DNA of 64,000 nt from Hormoscilla sp. GM7CHS1pb (GCA_014323675.1 JACONN010000002.1:930001-994000); one strand, 5' to 3'. Counted from the first letter of the stretch, positions 8,720 to 18,588 are shown. Notes: generated by a model not told the origin, from the letters alone. Translations and numbers: made by a program.

Positions 8720-10420
8720 ATGTATTGGCAACTCGGACAAACACTCCCAAATAGTAAATATGTCATTCAGAAAAGGTTGGGCGGCAGCGGTTTCAGCGTT
8801 ACCTATCTGGCCAGCTCGAAGGACGGACGGCCAGTGGTCATCAAAACCCTCAACGCCCTACATTACGACAATGAGTCTAAATTTGAGCAACAACAGGTAA
8901 AACTTGTTAATGAGGCCCTATCTCTGGCCAAATGCAAGCATCCCCAGGTAGTCGAAATCTATGAGGTCGTCCGAGAAGGGGAACTCTGGGGCATGGTCAT
9001 GGAATATATTGACGGAAAGGATTTAGCAAATCATCTGGAAAACCGGAGGTTCTTCTCAGAAGCTGAAGCTTTACCCATTATCCGCCAGGTGGGGGAAGCA
9101 TTGAGTTACGTTCATTCCCAAGGATTTTTGCATCGGGACGTGAAACCCGCAAATATTGTCCTGCGCCGGGATCCCCGCCAAGCAGTATTGATTGATTTCG
9201 GTCTGGCCCGGGAGTATATCGATAATAGGACTCTGACTCAGACCAATCGAGTTACCTACGGTTTTGCCCCCATAGAACAATACCAACGCAAGGCGCAACG
9301 CGGTGCTTTCACCGATGTTTACGCTTTGGCAGCGACATTATATAATTTGCTTACCAATCAGGTACCGTTCCCGGCCAACTTTCGCGAACAGAATGTTGCT
9401 CTCATTCCACCCCAGCAACACAATCCCCAAATAAGTGATAGAATAAATCAAGGGATATTAATGGGGATGGAGTTGTCTCCGGAAAACAGGCCCCAGTCGG
9501 TTGAGGAATTTTTGCGGTTGCTTTTTCCCCAAGCACCGGTTATTCAAGTGCCGACCTTTGCATTTGAGGTGGTTACGGTCAACAGACAGGGTAAAATGAT
9601 TAACTGTCGCCCCCAGCAAGCAGAATATCTTGCCGATAATTTGGGAAATGGGATAATATTAGAGATGGTATCTATCCCGGGTGGCAGCTTCGTGATGGGT
9701 TCCCCTGAAACTGAGGAAGGACGACCCACCAAGGAGGAATTGAAAAAATATGAGTGGTGGGGAGATGAAAGTCCTCAGCATCAAGTCACCGTCCCCCCCT
9801 TCTACATGGGAAAATATCCCATAACCCAGGACCAGTGGCTTGCTGTCGCCAGTTTACCACCAGTCAAGGAGAAGTTAAATCCAAATCCATCTTATTTTAA
9901 GGGAGGAAATCGACCCGTAGGAAGAATATCATGGTTAGATGGAGTAGAGTTCTGTGCTAGACTCACCCGAGAAACCGGACGGGATTATCGATTACCCAGT
10001 GAAGCTGAGTGGGAATATGCCTGTAGGGCCGGAACGACCACCCCTTTTCATTTTGGGGAAACTATTACCCCAGACTTGGCAAACTACTGTTGTGACGATA
10101 CTTATGCTGCCAGTTACAAGGGTGTTTGGCGCGAACAAACGACCGATGTGGGCATTTTTCCGCCTAACGCTTTCGGTTTATATGACATGCACGGGAATGT
10201 TTGGGAATGGTGCGCCGATATTTTTCATAAGAATTATCGGGGTGCGCCCTCAGATAGCAGCGCTTGGGTATCTGGCGGCAATGACTCACTCCGGTTGCTG
10301 CGCGGCGGCAGTTGGCTCGTCCATCCCAGGCTTTGTCGCGGCGCCTTCCGCTACTGCTTTGGGCCGGGCCTCAGTGACGTCAACATCGGTTTGCGTGTAG
10401 TTTGCGTGTTTGCCCGGTGA
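8720..10420 (+). CDS. Ser/Thr protein kinase with C-terminal FGE-sulfatase (C-type lectin fold) domain
   Basis: A 566-residue protein. The N-terminal ~270 residues are a eukaryotic-type kinase: glycine loop LGGSGFSVTYLA, Lys in VVIKTLN, catalytic HRDVKPAN, DFGLA, and a PIEQY activation segment typical of cyanobacterial Pkn proteins. The C-terminal half from about residue 310 is a formylglycine-generating-enzyme-like domain (IPGGSFVMGSPE, then YRLPSEAEWEYACRAGT, then FGLYDMHGNVWEWCAD, ending RLLRGGSW...NIGLRVVCVFAR). No transmembrane segment is evident. FGE-like domains at the end of cyanobacterial kinases are known targets of diversity-generating retroelements, and the last ~40 codons have that character. 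It starts at ATG 8720; an R1-like or strong Shine-Dalgarno signal is not seen. The frame is intact. It probably senses a ligand through the lectin-fold domain. Confidence 0.85.
   Translation: MYWQLGQTLPNSKYVIQKRLGGSGFSVTYLASSKDGRPVVIKTLNALHYDNESKFEQQQVKLVNEALSLAKCKHPQVVEIYEVVREGELWGMVMEYIDGKDLANHLENRRFFSEAEALPIIRQVGEALSYVHSQGFLHRDVKPANIVLRRDPRQAVLIDFGLAREYIDNRTLTQTNRVTYGFAPIEQYQRKAQRGAFTDVYALAATLYNLLTNQVPFPANFREQNVALIPPQQHNPQISDRINQGILMGMELSPENRPQSVEEFLRLLFPQAPVIQVPTFAFEVVTVNRQGKMINCRPQQAEYLADNLGNGIILEMVSIPGGSFVMGSPETEEGRPTKEELKKYEWWGDESPQHQVTVPPFYMGKYPITQDQWLAVASLPPVKEKLNPNPSYFKGGNRPVGRISWLDGVEFCARLTRETGRDYRLPSEAEWEYACRAGTTTPFHFGETITPDLANYCCDDTYAASYKGVWREQTTDVGIFPPNAFGLYDMHGNVWEWCADIFHKNYRGAPSDSSAWVSGGNDSLRLLRGGSWLVHPRLCRGAFRYCFGPGLSDVNIGLRVVCVFAR
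10291..10415 (+). other. candidate DGR variable region (VR) of the kinase-FGE gene
   Basis: The terminal codons follow the pattern LRGGSW-x3-P-xx-CR-x-A-x-R, then NIGLRVVC, the framework seen in retroelement-diversified FGE domains where x positions come from AAY codons of a template. Here those positions read L, V, H, L, F, Y, C, F and others, and the stretch 10313-10389 has only about 8 adenines, as expected if template adenines were replaced. The invariant end CATCGGTTTGCGTGTAGTTT would match the homing-initiation end. No template repeat or reverse transcriptase is visible in the window, so it would have to act from elsewhere. Confidence 0.55.
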
Positions 10421-10611
10421 TGTCTCTTGAGCCCCTTGGTACTTTTGCCCTTTTCCCCTCTTCCCTCTTCGCCGCAGGCGATCGAAATTTTTGGGATTTT
10501 GTAGTATGTAGGTTGGGTTTCGTGCCTCAACCCAACAGGACCGAGATCCGAACCAGATAATCTGAAGATGAGCGAATTGGCCATTTTCTGAGTGTGAAGT
10601 AGCACTACCGA

Positions 10612-10818
10612 CTATGAAATTTGAGTGCGATCGAGAAAAAGCTGCATCCAATCTGTCCAAACATGGAGTCTCATTTCTACCAATACCTTGTTGAAGGTTA
10701 TCGACATAATTGCCTCTGGTGAAATTATCCCAGATTCTGCTCTAATTTGGTCGGCGCGATTAATGACGGTCAAATTTGTGAAAAGTTTTCCCATTTTATT
10801 GTTGCTTGGATTTGGCAT
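10612..10818 (-). pseudogene. clan AA aspartyl protease, N-terminal relic (copy C)
   Basis: The minus strand encodes MGKLFTNLTVINRADQIRAE and SITFNKVLVEM, near-identical to copies at 11741-12064 and 28859-29182, then diverges where the protease active site should be. The duplicated DNA runs about 10676-10936, including the Shine-Dalgarno-bearing leader and the CCCAGGTTCTACCTGGGAA hairpin. It is a truncated paralogue. Confidence 0.6.
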
Positions 10819-10941
10819 ATTGGCCTCCTCATTAATACCATTTTAAGAATATCTGATAGACTTGACGGTAGCACGGATAATAAGGAGGCGGGAGCCTCAG
10901 AAGATCGTTCCCAGGTTCTACCTGGGAACGAGAGAAAGCGC

Positions 10942-11079
10942 ATGATACAGAATACTATTTCTGAGAATGATGCTCAACGCTTTGTAGATTATTTTAGCGA
11001 TGCCTACGCACTAAATTATAATTGGTGCGAATCCATTAAACATTTAGCTAAGGAGGTTGACAGTGTCGCTCGAAAATGA
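10942..11079 (+). CDS. small ORF upstream of the CsaA-like gene
   Basis: A 45-codon ORF (MIQNTISENDAQRFVDYF to SVARK) whose end overlaps the next gene's start by 17 bases. It begins right where the repeat copy C ends (about 10936), so it may be the 3' remnant of a longer gene truncated by that repeat. I do not recognise it. Confidence 0.25.
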   Translation: MIQNTISENDAQRFVDYFSDAYALNYNWCESIKHLAKEVDSVARK

Positions 11080-11410
11080 GATTATTGAGTTTTCCGACTT
11101 TCTTCGAGTAGACATGCGTGCAGGAACTGTTCTAAGTGTTAAACTTAATGAAAAAGCCCGAGTTTCTGCATACATACTCGAAATCGATTTTGGGTCTTTA
11201 GGCATCAAAACTACATCAGCTCAAATCACCGAGGCATACAAACCAGAGGATATCGTTGGTATTCAGGTGATTGCAGTGGTTAACTTTCCTCCCAAAAGAG
11301 TAGCAGGAGTAAAATCTGAGGTTCTTGTCCTTGGTATTGTCCAAAATGATGGTCCAACAATACTTCTTCAGCCCACTCAACCTGTTACTAATGGTTCCAG
11401 AGTAGCTTAA
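11063..11410 (+). CDS. csaA: tRNA-binding-domain protein, CsaA type
   Basis: A 115-residue single-domain protein of the EMAP/OB-fold tRNA-binding family: FLRVDMRAGTVLSVKLNEKA at its start, IDFGSLGIKTTSAQIT, and VVNFPPKRVAGVKSEVLVLG, which is the conserved NxxPrKxxGxxSEvlvLG signature shared by CsaA and the C-terminus of MetRS. Family members bind tRNA or act as export-related chaperones. The start is set at GTG 11063 because a full AGGAGG lies at 11051-11056, six bases upstream; a TTG at 11057 lies too close to it. Length is normal for CsaA and the frame is intact. Confidence 0.85.
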   Translation: MSLENEIIEFSDFLRVDMRAGTVLSVKLNEKARVSAYILEIDFGSLGIKTTSAQITEAYKPEDIVGIQVIAVVNFPPKRVAGVKSEVLVLGIVQNDGPTILLQPTQPVTNGSRVA

Positions 11411-11581
11411 TGATCAGGGTTTGACCCCCCGGCGATATGAAAGCTTAGTGAAGGAGTTTGAAGCCACGATCGGGTAATTACTGTAGCAATATTTTTGATA
11501 AATGCTATTACCTGCGCAATGGAAACATCTTACTCGATCTGCGGAAATGGTTTCACTTTAAGGTGGGCGGTGCCCACCCTA
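11411..11581. repeat. spacer with GGTGGGCGGTGCCCACC palindrome
   Basis: No gene is seen. GGTGGGCGGTGCCCACCCTA at 11562-11581 is a palindromic repeat also found at 48706-48724 and, partly, at 43193. It sits directly at the end of the long inverted duplicate. Confidence 0.5.
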
Positions 11582-13257
11582 CTTTTTGAAATGCTTCACT
11601 ACAAAATAGTCAAATAGATTTCCGTTGGACTGATGGGCAATGGCTTCAAACTTTGATTTTTAAAGTCTATTTCTAAACCCAAAAATTATAAAGGAATTAC
11701 TCCCAAAAGAGGATCGCCACTTGACGCCAACTCCAAGCACTCAAATGTTCCTTCCCGCCCAAACATGGATATGCTTGCATCTCGATCGCGCAGCGTGGCG
11801 CAGCCATAAAATTCTGGCTTTGCCAATGCCCATTGCCGTTGCTACGTCTACTTCCTTCAAGAATTTTAGTCCCAATTGGGCGATAGCGTCCCGTGGCAAA
11901 CACAAAGTAGTTGTTTTCCTATCTACCAATACCTGGTTGAAGGTTATCGACCTAATTGCATCTGGTGAAATTATCCCAGATTCTGCTCTAATTTGGTCGG
12001 CGCGATTAATGACGGTCAAATTTGTGAAAAGTTTTCCCATTTTATTGTTGCTTGGATTTGGCATATTGGCCTCCTCATTAATACCATTTTAAGAATATCT
12101 GATAGACTTGACGGTAGCACGGATAATAAGGAGGCGGGAGCCTCAGAAGATCGTTCCCAGGTAGAACCTGGGAACGAGAGAGTAGGTTTTTTCTCGATCG
12201 CAACACAAAATAAATTGGTATAATTAAGCCCCTGCCAGCTCCCCGGGTAACGAACCCTCCGCTGCGAGGAGGGGGCCCTGCGCGTGGGCTTAGTTCGGGT
12301 AGCCGGCCCCCTCGTTCCCTGGGGACCGCCTGGGAACGGGTGAGGGCGTGGTAGCTTCACAAAGAGTCCGATCGCCCCTTGAAACATAGGGGTTATGCTG
12401 GAGATAATCGGACAACCAATAGCAACCATGCATCAGCAGGTTTTCTAGTGTAACATCGGCCAAATCCCACAAAATTACTGTCCCGTCAGCACTAGCGGAA
12501 GCTACTCGACCCTTGGGACCGAAGCTGACGCTAGTCACTCCTTTATTATGTCCCTTCAAAGTATACAGCAGTTGACCATCAATGCTCCAGATCCTGACCG
12601 TCTTGTCATTGCTTGATGTGGCGATCGCCTGACTGTCGGGGCTAAAACTGACGCCGGAAACCAAATTAGTATGTCCCTGCAAAGTAGAAAGGGGCCTTCC
12701 CTCGCGACTCCAGATGATAATCGTGCGATCGGCACTAGCGGTGACCATCAGTTGACCGTCGGGACTAAAAGTCACCTCCCACACCCCATCAGTATGCCCC
12801 TGCAAAGTATCGAGTAACTCACCATCTAGGTCCATAATTTCACAGTGTTGTCTTCACTCCCAGAGGCGATCGTCTGGCCATCGGGGCTGAAACTCACCCA
12901 ATTGACAGGTCCATCATGTCCCTCTAAAGTGCGAAGCAACGTGCCGTACTCTTGCCAGATTTTCACGGTTTTGTCCCGACTAGCAGAGGCGATCGTCTGG
13001 CCATCGGGGCTGAAACTGACGCCCAAGACGGAATCTTCATGTCCCGCAAGGGTTTGCAATATCTGGCCATCTCTCTGCCAGAGTTTGACAGTTTTATCCT
13101 GACTGGCGCTAGCGATCGCCTGACTCTGGGGGCGCCAAGCTACAGCATTGACTCGTTCGGCATGTCCCTGGAGAGTCCCGATTAAAGTGCCGTCTGGTTG
13201 CCAGAGTTTAAGGATATTATTTGTGTGAGCAGTAGCAATCATCTGACCATCGCGACT
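11582..13257 (-). repeat. long inverted duplicate, copy A
   Basis: About 1676 bp that recurs in inverted orientation at 27665-29337. The match is near identical over the WD40 coding tail, the GC palindrome at 12245-12345 and the aspartyl-protease relic. Seen differences: copy A lacks one base near 12836 (TCTAGGTCC versus TCTATGGTCC when copy B is read on the same strand), has a four-base difference near 11595, and differs at the GGAAAT/GGAAAC position near 11622. Left boundary with unique sequence is at 11582, right boundary at 13257. Confidence 0.85.
11741..12064 (-). pseudogene. clan AA aspartyl protease relic, copy A
   Basis: The minus strand encodes a retropepsin-like fold start: MGKLFTNLTVINRADQIRAE, then VLVDRKTTTLCLPRDAIAQL where the family has VDTGATTLCLP. 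The catalytic Asp remains but the Gly of D-T-G is gone, and the protein ends abruptly after GKARIL in an R1 repeat that encodes WLRHAARSR. About half the normal ~125-residue domain is lost. The leader carries GGAGG ahead of the ATG. Non-functional. Confidence 0.65.
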
Positions 13258-15751
13258 CCAACTGACTCCATTAACCGCACCAGCCCTCCCCTTCAAAGTA
13301 GTCAACCAGGTTTTATCTATTGTCCAAAGTTCGATCGTGTTGTCCCGACCAGCTGAAACTAAGGTTTTACCATCCGGGCTGAAAGTGACGCTACTTACCC
13401 AATCACTATGTCCCATCAAAGTGTACAGCAACCTACCCTGAAGACTCCAGAGTTTGACCGTATTGTCTCTACTCCCAGAGGCGATCGTCTTGCCATCCGG
13501 GCTAAAGACCACAGAGAAGACGCTATCGTCATGACCTCTGAAGGTGTTTATCAACTCGCCTTGGGGACTCCAAAGCTTGACCGTTTTATCCAAACTAGCA
13601 GAAGCAATGCGATCGCCTACCGGACTCCAGGCTGCACTGGTGACCTGATCGCCGTGATCCTCTAAAGTGTTCAGCAAATCGCCGTTGCGTCGCCAGACCT
13701 TGATTGTCTTATCCGCACTTCCCGAGACCAGATACTGCCCGTCGGGACTCCAACTGATACTGGTCACGGGTCCCGCATGTCCTTCTAGGGTTGTCAATAG
13801 CTTACCGTCCCGCCGCCAGATCTTAACCGTGCCATCCCGACTGGCCGTAGCGATCGCCCGACCATCAGGGCTGAAACTGACAGACAAAACCTCCTCATCA
13901 TGCCCCTCTAGCAAGGTGAAAGGCTGTAGTTTTTTCCCTGCTTGCAACAAACTCGATCGCCGCCAGATTTTGACAGTTCCGTCCCAGCTAGCCGATGCTA
14001 TCAGTCTACCATCCGGGCTGAAACTGACGCTAGTGACCCGATCGCCATGTCCGGACAGCGTTTTAATCAATTCACCGTCAGTCCCCCAGAGTTTAATCGT
14101 ATTATCTGCACTGGCTGAGGCAATCAGCCGATCGTCTGAACTCCAGCTGACACTATAAACTCCATGAGTATGACCCTGCAAACGGTTGCGCTCTTTGATT
14201 TTATATACTGCCTCTTGGAGAGCCGTCTGCACCTGAGCTTTTGTCTGGGCATCTGCCCAATTGCTAGCCTCCAGTTTCTTGGCAGCCCGTATCCCTTTTT
14301 GCAATGCATCCAGCTGTTTATGGTAGGCGAACAATGCTTTTGAGGATGCACTCACTGCTTTAATTTCGTTGATTACCGCTTGTCTGAATTGAGATACGGC
14401 TTGAAATCTCGAGCCCGCTAAGGTCAATATTACTACCACTGAACCAGCTAGGGCGAGGCTGAGAAAAACCTTGCGCTGCTTCTCACTTTGCCTGTGCTTT
14501 TGCTTCGCGTCTGCCAGGGCGGCCAGTAACTCTTTTTCTTGGCGCAGTTGTTCCAGCCAAACATTGCTGAGTTCTTCCCGCTTTCGCGCTAATAACAATT
14601 CTGCTTTCGACCCTTTTTTATCGTTATCTTTACTCTGGGGAATATAAGTTTCTAGGTCTTCTTGCACGATTTTATAGCGTTCGTCTGCCAGTTCTGCTAG
14701 CACCGCTATTTCCTGACGCATTTTCTCTAGATACTGATTATTTTCTTCTTATTTCACCCTCAAATCATTCATTTCTTTTTTTAACAATACTTCTTCTTGC
14801 TGTTGGATAAATTCGCCTAAATAATCATGGACTAGCTGATATATAGGTGCTGGCAATTCGGGAATTAAGTATACTAAACCTGAGCCAACTAAAATATCTA
14901 AGATTAAATTTAGTTGCTCTGAATTTGCTAAGTCTGCTGCTAACTCCGCCCGACTTTTCAGGGGACGATTGCCATTTTCATCAGTCAGTAAATACAATAC
15001 TCGTCTAGCCAGAGGTTGATTTTCTATGCCACAGTCCTTGACTACTTCTTCTAAAAATCGCTCCACCAGTCTTTGCTTCGGTCCCGTTCGCCGATACATG
15101 GACAGGGTGGTAATGTTCTCTGCTTGCAGTTGATATCCCACTACCTGTAACTCTATGGGGCGGACTTCTCCCCTTTCTCCTGCTAAGTCCTCGACTAATT
15201 CTTCGATCAGAGATGCTTCTAATTCAAAGTTAGCTTTCTTGGTTAAGCTTTCGATCACTTCATAGGCATCCTGTGGCGATAAATTGCCCAAAGGGTATCT
15301 ATTGCTTTTATCCAGCAAGTTGCAGTTAATTTCCTCTAAGTACATCTGCCTTTCAAGTTCTAATAAGTTGTGCAGATAGTCTTCTCTGATGGAAATGATG
15401 ACTTTCAGGCTGGTAATATTTAAACATGCCTGCAAAAACTCGGCAAAATATTTTCTCGCTTCTGGGTCTTGTTGCACTACGAATAATTCTTCAAACTGGT
15501 CAAAGATGAGGACTGTTAACAGATTGCGCTGTTCGGTCTCTCGTAACAGTTCCAGAATAGCTGATGTCGAATATAATTTCTCCGGCAAGGGGAAATCGGT
15601 AATTTTTTTCAGGGCTGAGATCGTAGTTTTGCCTAATACTCTCACCCAATCTCTGTAAACTCGCAGAACTACGGGTAAGGTAACGCGATCGCCCACAGTA
15701 TGAGACTTGAGGGTAGGGACTAATCCAGCGGTGATCTGACTGGCTGGCCTG
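12290..15751 (-). pseudogene. nSTAND NTPase with 14 WD40 repeats, broken
   Basis: Read from 15751 downwards: a remnant of the P-loop end (ITAGLVPTLKSHT), the Walker B region LLTVLIFDQFEELFV, a helical STAND region (LRPIEL-type: EVRPIELQVVGYQLQAENIT), then a coiled coil, a membrane-like helix (VFLSLALAGSVVVILTLAG) and 14 WD repeats, enough for two seven-bladed propellers. Lesions: the Walker A and everything upstream are missing, an in-frame TAA at 14749-14751 separates NTPase and WD40 parts (same frame on both sides), and one base is missing near 12836. Such STAND proteins act in signalling or conflict systems. The 3' end is read into a GC palindrome that encodes the last ~20 residues. Confidence 0.8.
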
Positions 15752-16115
15752 GATTTTTAAACTGTGGATTAAGTATCAAGATGTGTTAGGTCGGACGGAA
15801 TTTATGGGCCGTCTGCGGACTTTGCGCAAACGTGCAGTTAACGCCCAGAAGCAGTTGAAAGACCCTCAACATACTGATTTTATCGGGGTTTTTCAAGCCC
15901 GAGCGGCGATTATTGCCGAGCAGTTGCGATTAAATGAGTCTTTAGAGGCATTGGGTATTTCTCAGCGCTATGTGGTACATAATGGCTTTGATGCTGCCGA
16001 CCAATTGCCTGCTGGTGTTTTTGGCGATCGGGCGATCGTGCGTTTGCCGATTTTACCCCGTTCCGTGACCCCCTTGGAACGGATTGAAGGGGCAGCTAAT
16101 TTGCTGTTAGCATAA
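15738..16115 (+). pseudogene. ArsA/GET3-like ATPase, C-terminal fragment
   Basis: An open frame from 15738 (DWLAWIFKLWIKYQDVLGRT) to 16115 encodes about 125 residues resembling the C-terminal part of cyanobacterial ArsA/GET3-family ATPases: FMGRLRTLRKRAVNAQKQLK, then VFQARAAIIAEQLRLNESLE, then GVFGDRAIVRLPILPRSVTP. The deviant P-loop expected at the N-terminus is absent. The fragment abuts, back to back, the truncated nSTAND gene at about 15738-15751, so a rearrangement joins two broken genes here. Family assignment rests on recall of conserved phrases and is moderate. Confidence 0.5.
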
Positions 16116-16123
16116 ATTCCCAC

Positions 16124-16153
16124 AAACCCGGCTTGAGGGTTATACCGGGTTGG
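16124..16153 (+). terminator. hairpin after the ArsA-like fragment
   Basis: AACCCGGCTTGAGGGTTATA followed by CCGGGTTGGG forms a stem of AACCCGG with CCGGGTT just after the stop codon. There is no long T-run, so termination is likely but weak. Confidence 0.4.
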
Positions 16154-16167
16154 GAAATTGCGATCGC

Positions 16168-16825
16168 TACCGATCGCCCGATCGCAGTTGTTTTTCCAAT
16201 TCCTCTATTCGTTTAAGGAGTTCTTCCTTGGCTTGTCGCTCACTGAGAGCTTGTTGTATGGCTGGCGCCACGCTGCGCGATCGGCTGCTTCCCGGGCCTG
16301 TCGCTCATTGAGAGCTTTTTGTATGGCTGGCGCCACGCTGCGCGATCGGCTGCTTCCCGGGCCTGTTGCTCCTGCTAAAGTAACTCCGATCTCCAGAGGA
16401 GCAGATTTTTCACTTCATCCCACCACCGCAACCAGTATCCATCACGGTCTTCGAGCCTTCCTTGCCAGACTCCGATAAATAACTGCATCTCCGGGAGCCA
16501 GTAAAGGTTATTTTCATCAGGTACTCTGAATTTATATTTCCCCGACTGCTCCCTTCGATATACTTCTAATCTACCGCTGTCTGGCTCGAATATTATATAG
16601 TTCGGGACTTGCAGAATTTGCTCGTAGAAAAACCACTTCCCCGGCGGATATTTGCTCTCCGTCGAATATTCTGACCCATCGGTATCCGATAGGATTTCTA
16701 ATACCACTACTGGAAGCTCTCCCTGTGTGTAGGGGTGTAGCTGCGTTTAACTTTCCTTTTCGCCACGCGAATGTGCGGTATGTAAACCCAATCGGGGGCT
16801 TTCACCACTGTTTTACCGTCCATCG
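16168..16825 (-). pseudogene. Uma2-family (DUF820) endonuclease-like relic
   Basis: Combining frames on the minus strand gives VVKAPDWVYIPHIRVAKRK, YTQGELPVVVLEILSDTDGS, YPPGKWFFYEQILQVPNYII and LPEMQLFIGVWQGR, the core of Uma2-type PD-(D/E)XK proteins, followed by a coiled tail ending LKRIEELEKQLRSGDR. Lesions: the first third is missing, one base is lost near 16730, a TAG (for CAG) occurs at 16375-16377, and two R1 repeats (16257-16284, 16322-16350) have inserted at equivalent GCCGATCG sites of the tail, shifting frame. Non-functional. Confidence 0.7.
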
Positions 16826-16829
16826 CACC

Positions 16830-18045
16830 TACTCACAGTTTTGAGATGTTGCGGGTATCGGGACACCTGCAACATTTTTCGCAACGCCAGCAACATGTCA
16901 TCAATCTCTCTGGGGTAGTGCGCATGTAGCGCGTCCCCTCTGGGGGACATCGAAGCTGGCGCGATCGGGCGTCATATAAGCAGATCCCCAAAGCAGATCT
17001 CACAATATTTTTATCGTGAAAAAGATAATATTCGCATCCTTCCTAGGAAATATTAATCTGCTTTGCCTCCTTCCCTGACGATCGCAGGGAACATTAAGCT
17101 GCTCGCTCTGCAATTTTTGTAGATGAGCCATTGTCGGTTCCGTGTCAACTACATATTAATTGGTACTGGTGCTAGCGATCTGGATAGGCAAAGTTCCACC
17201 ATATGACTGTAGAATGGCGTTGCCTAGGCTGTTTATTCTGGGCATTTTTCGGGTCCGATCGTTCATGCCGGGAATCGTCTGCGAAGACGCTACGCGATCG
17301 AGTTATACGCGATCGCCCACAAGCCATATAGAGCAATCGATCCTCCCTCTCACGTCCCTGCACAAAAAGTGCAGGAAGTTTTTGGCCGGGCCATCAGAGT
17401 TCAAGTGTGAACAGCCTAGGCGTTGCCCGATCGCGCGAGAGAAAGCAGCGACGAGATCGGTCCGGAAAGTGCTGCTGCCCTCTATATATTAATGTCTCAA
17501 CCTGCCGGCGTGACACTTAATTTGAGCTGACCCTCGACCAGGAGTCCGATCGGATAAGCTTCGGTCGTCCGAAAGGATTTACCGTCCGTTTGATCGGTCC
17601 CGCACCAGTCACTGATGAAAGGGGACCATTACCAAAGGCAAAAGACTCACAGCACCCAACTCCAAGACCAACTGCTAGCTTGCGGGGTAGTATCTGCCAG
17701 TTCCAACAGGGCTTCTATCCTTTAGCACCACGATCGGATGCATTACTCCCGTCCCTCCCCGGCCCGGCGAATGGCCTTCAGGGCGATCGCCTCTAGTTGC
17801 TCCCAACTAGCCGTGTCCAGGCGATTGCTCGCAGCGGAGGGATGCTAGCTGCTGCTTCGCCACGGCACTCAGCTAGCGCAAAAACCCCATGGCTGCGCCC
17901 CCAGCGCAGCGCTATCAGGCATCGGCGAAACCCGGGGGACATCATAATCGCACTACGCAGAGCACATCGGAGAGTAATCAGGTAGGGGAGTCATGTCGAT
18001 ATTCTCAAAAATGTGGTAGATTTTGGGTTATCCTTCCATTTGTCT
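16830..18045. other. gene-poor region with degraded sequence
   Basis: I find no convincing gene in about 1.2 kb. Visible items: GAATCGTCTGCGAAGACGCT near 17272 (a short repeat, called R2, also at 30817 and 31018 inside the IS110 transposase), a GCACAAAAAGTGC hairpin near 17359, and minus-strand scraps such as SWEQLEAIALKAIRRAG near 17760 that look like ends of lost genes. Confidence 0.5.
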
Positions 18046-18046
18046 A

Positions 18047-18075
18047 TTGACTTTGTCACAGACTCAGTTCATAAT
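18047..18075 (+). promoter_or_regulatory. sigma70-type promoter of the first cytochrome gene
   Basis: TTGACT at 18047-18052 and CATAAT at 18070-18075 are separated by 17 bases, upstream of the start codon at 18126 with GAGGAG in between. Purely sequence-based call. Confidence 0.55.
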
Positions 18076-18125
18076 AAAAAGTTGAACTCGTGGTTTTTGT
18101 TTATTTTGAGTAGAGGAGAACAAAA

Positions 18126-18488
18126 TTGAAAAAGCTACTTGCAATTATTCTGGCCGTAGCACTGTTTACCTTTTCCCTGAGCAGCCCCGCCCTCGCCGCC
18201 AGCTGTGAGGTAGACGCTTCCTATCCAGCCGGTATTGCTGCTAAGGGTGCCAAAACATTTAATTCCAAATGTATTGCCTGCCATGCTGGTGGTAAAAACA
18301 ACGTTAAGAAGGAAAAAACCCTAGAGAAAGATGCGTTGCAGAAGTACGAAATGTATGATGCCATGAAAATTATCACCCAGGTGAAATGTGGCAAAGGTGC
18401 CATGCCAGCCTTGGGCAAGAGGTGGAAGCCGCAGAAGCTCGCAAATATCGCTGCCTATGTGCTAGAGCAAGCCGATCAAGGCTGGTAG
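18126..18488 (+). CDS. petJ: cytochrome c6
   Basis: A 120-residue preprotein with an N-terminal signal (KKLLAIILAVALFTFSLSSP, ALA cleavage site at about residues 22-24), so the mature protein should be in the thylakoid lumen or periplasm. The haem-attachment motif CIACH and the axial-ligand region KGAMPALG are present, and the ending YVLEQADQGW is typical of cytochrome c6, the soluble carrier between cytochrome b6f and photosystem I. The start is TTG at 18126 (AGAGGAGAACAAAATTG), the only initiator that yields an intact signal peptide directly after the Shine-Dalgarno. A paralogue with the same leader follows at 18963. An R1 repeat sits just downstream. Confidence 0.9.
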   Translation: MKKLLAIILAVALFTFSLSSPALAASCEVDASYPAGIAAKGAKTFNSKCIACHAGGKNNVKKEKTLEKDALQKYEMYDAMKIITQVKCGKGAMPALGKRWKPQKLANIAAYVLEQADQGW

Positions 18489-18588
18489 TAATAGCTATGG
18501 CGATCGTCGCTAATGGTGAAGCGAAAGGCTATGGCTGGCGCCACGCTGCGCGATCGGCTGACTGCTGACGGCTTCATCAGTATTGACA

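Noticed and set aside
10420-11060. DGR template repeat or reverse transcriptase next to the kinase-FGE gene
   Set aside because: No RT-like frame (YxDD context) and no near copy of 10291-10415 were found in the window, so any template must be elsewhere.
12845-14158. Several open frames opposite the WD40 gene
   Set aside because: They are antisense shadows of WD40 codons, and the minus-strand protein is clearly the real product.
16850-18045. Possible genes on either strand in this stretch
   Set aside because: No frame shows a recognisable family or a start signal; scraps look like relics.
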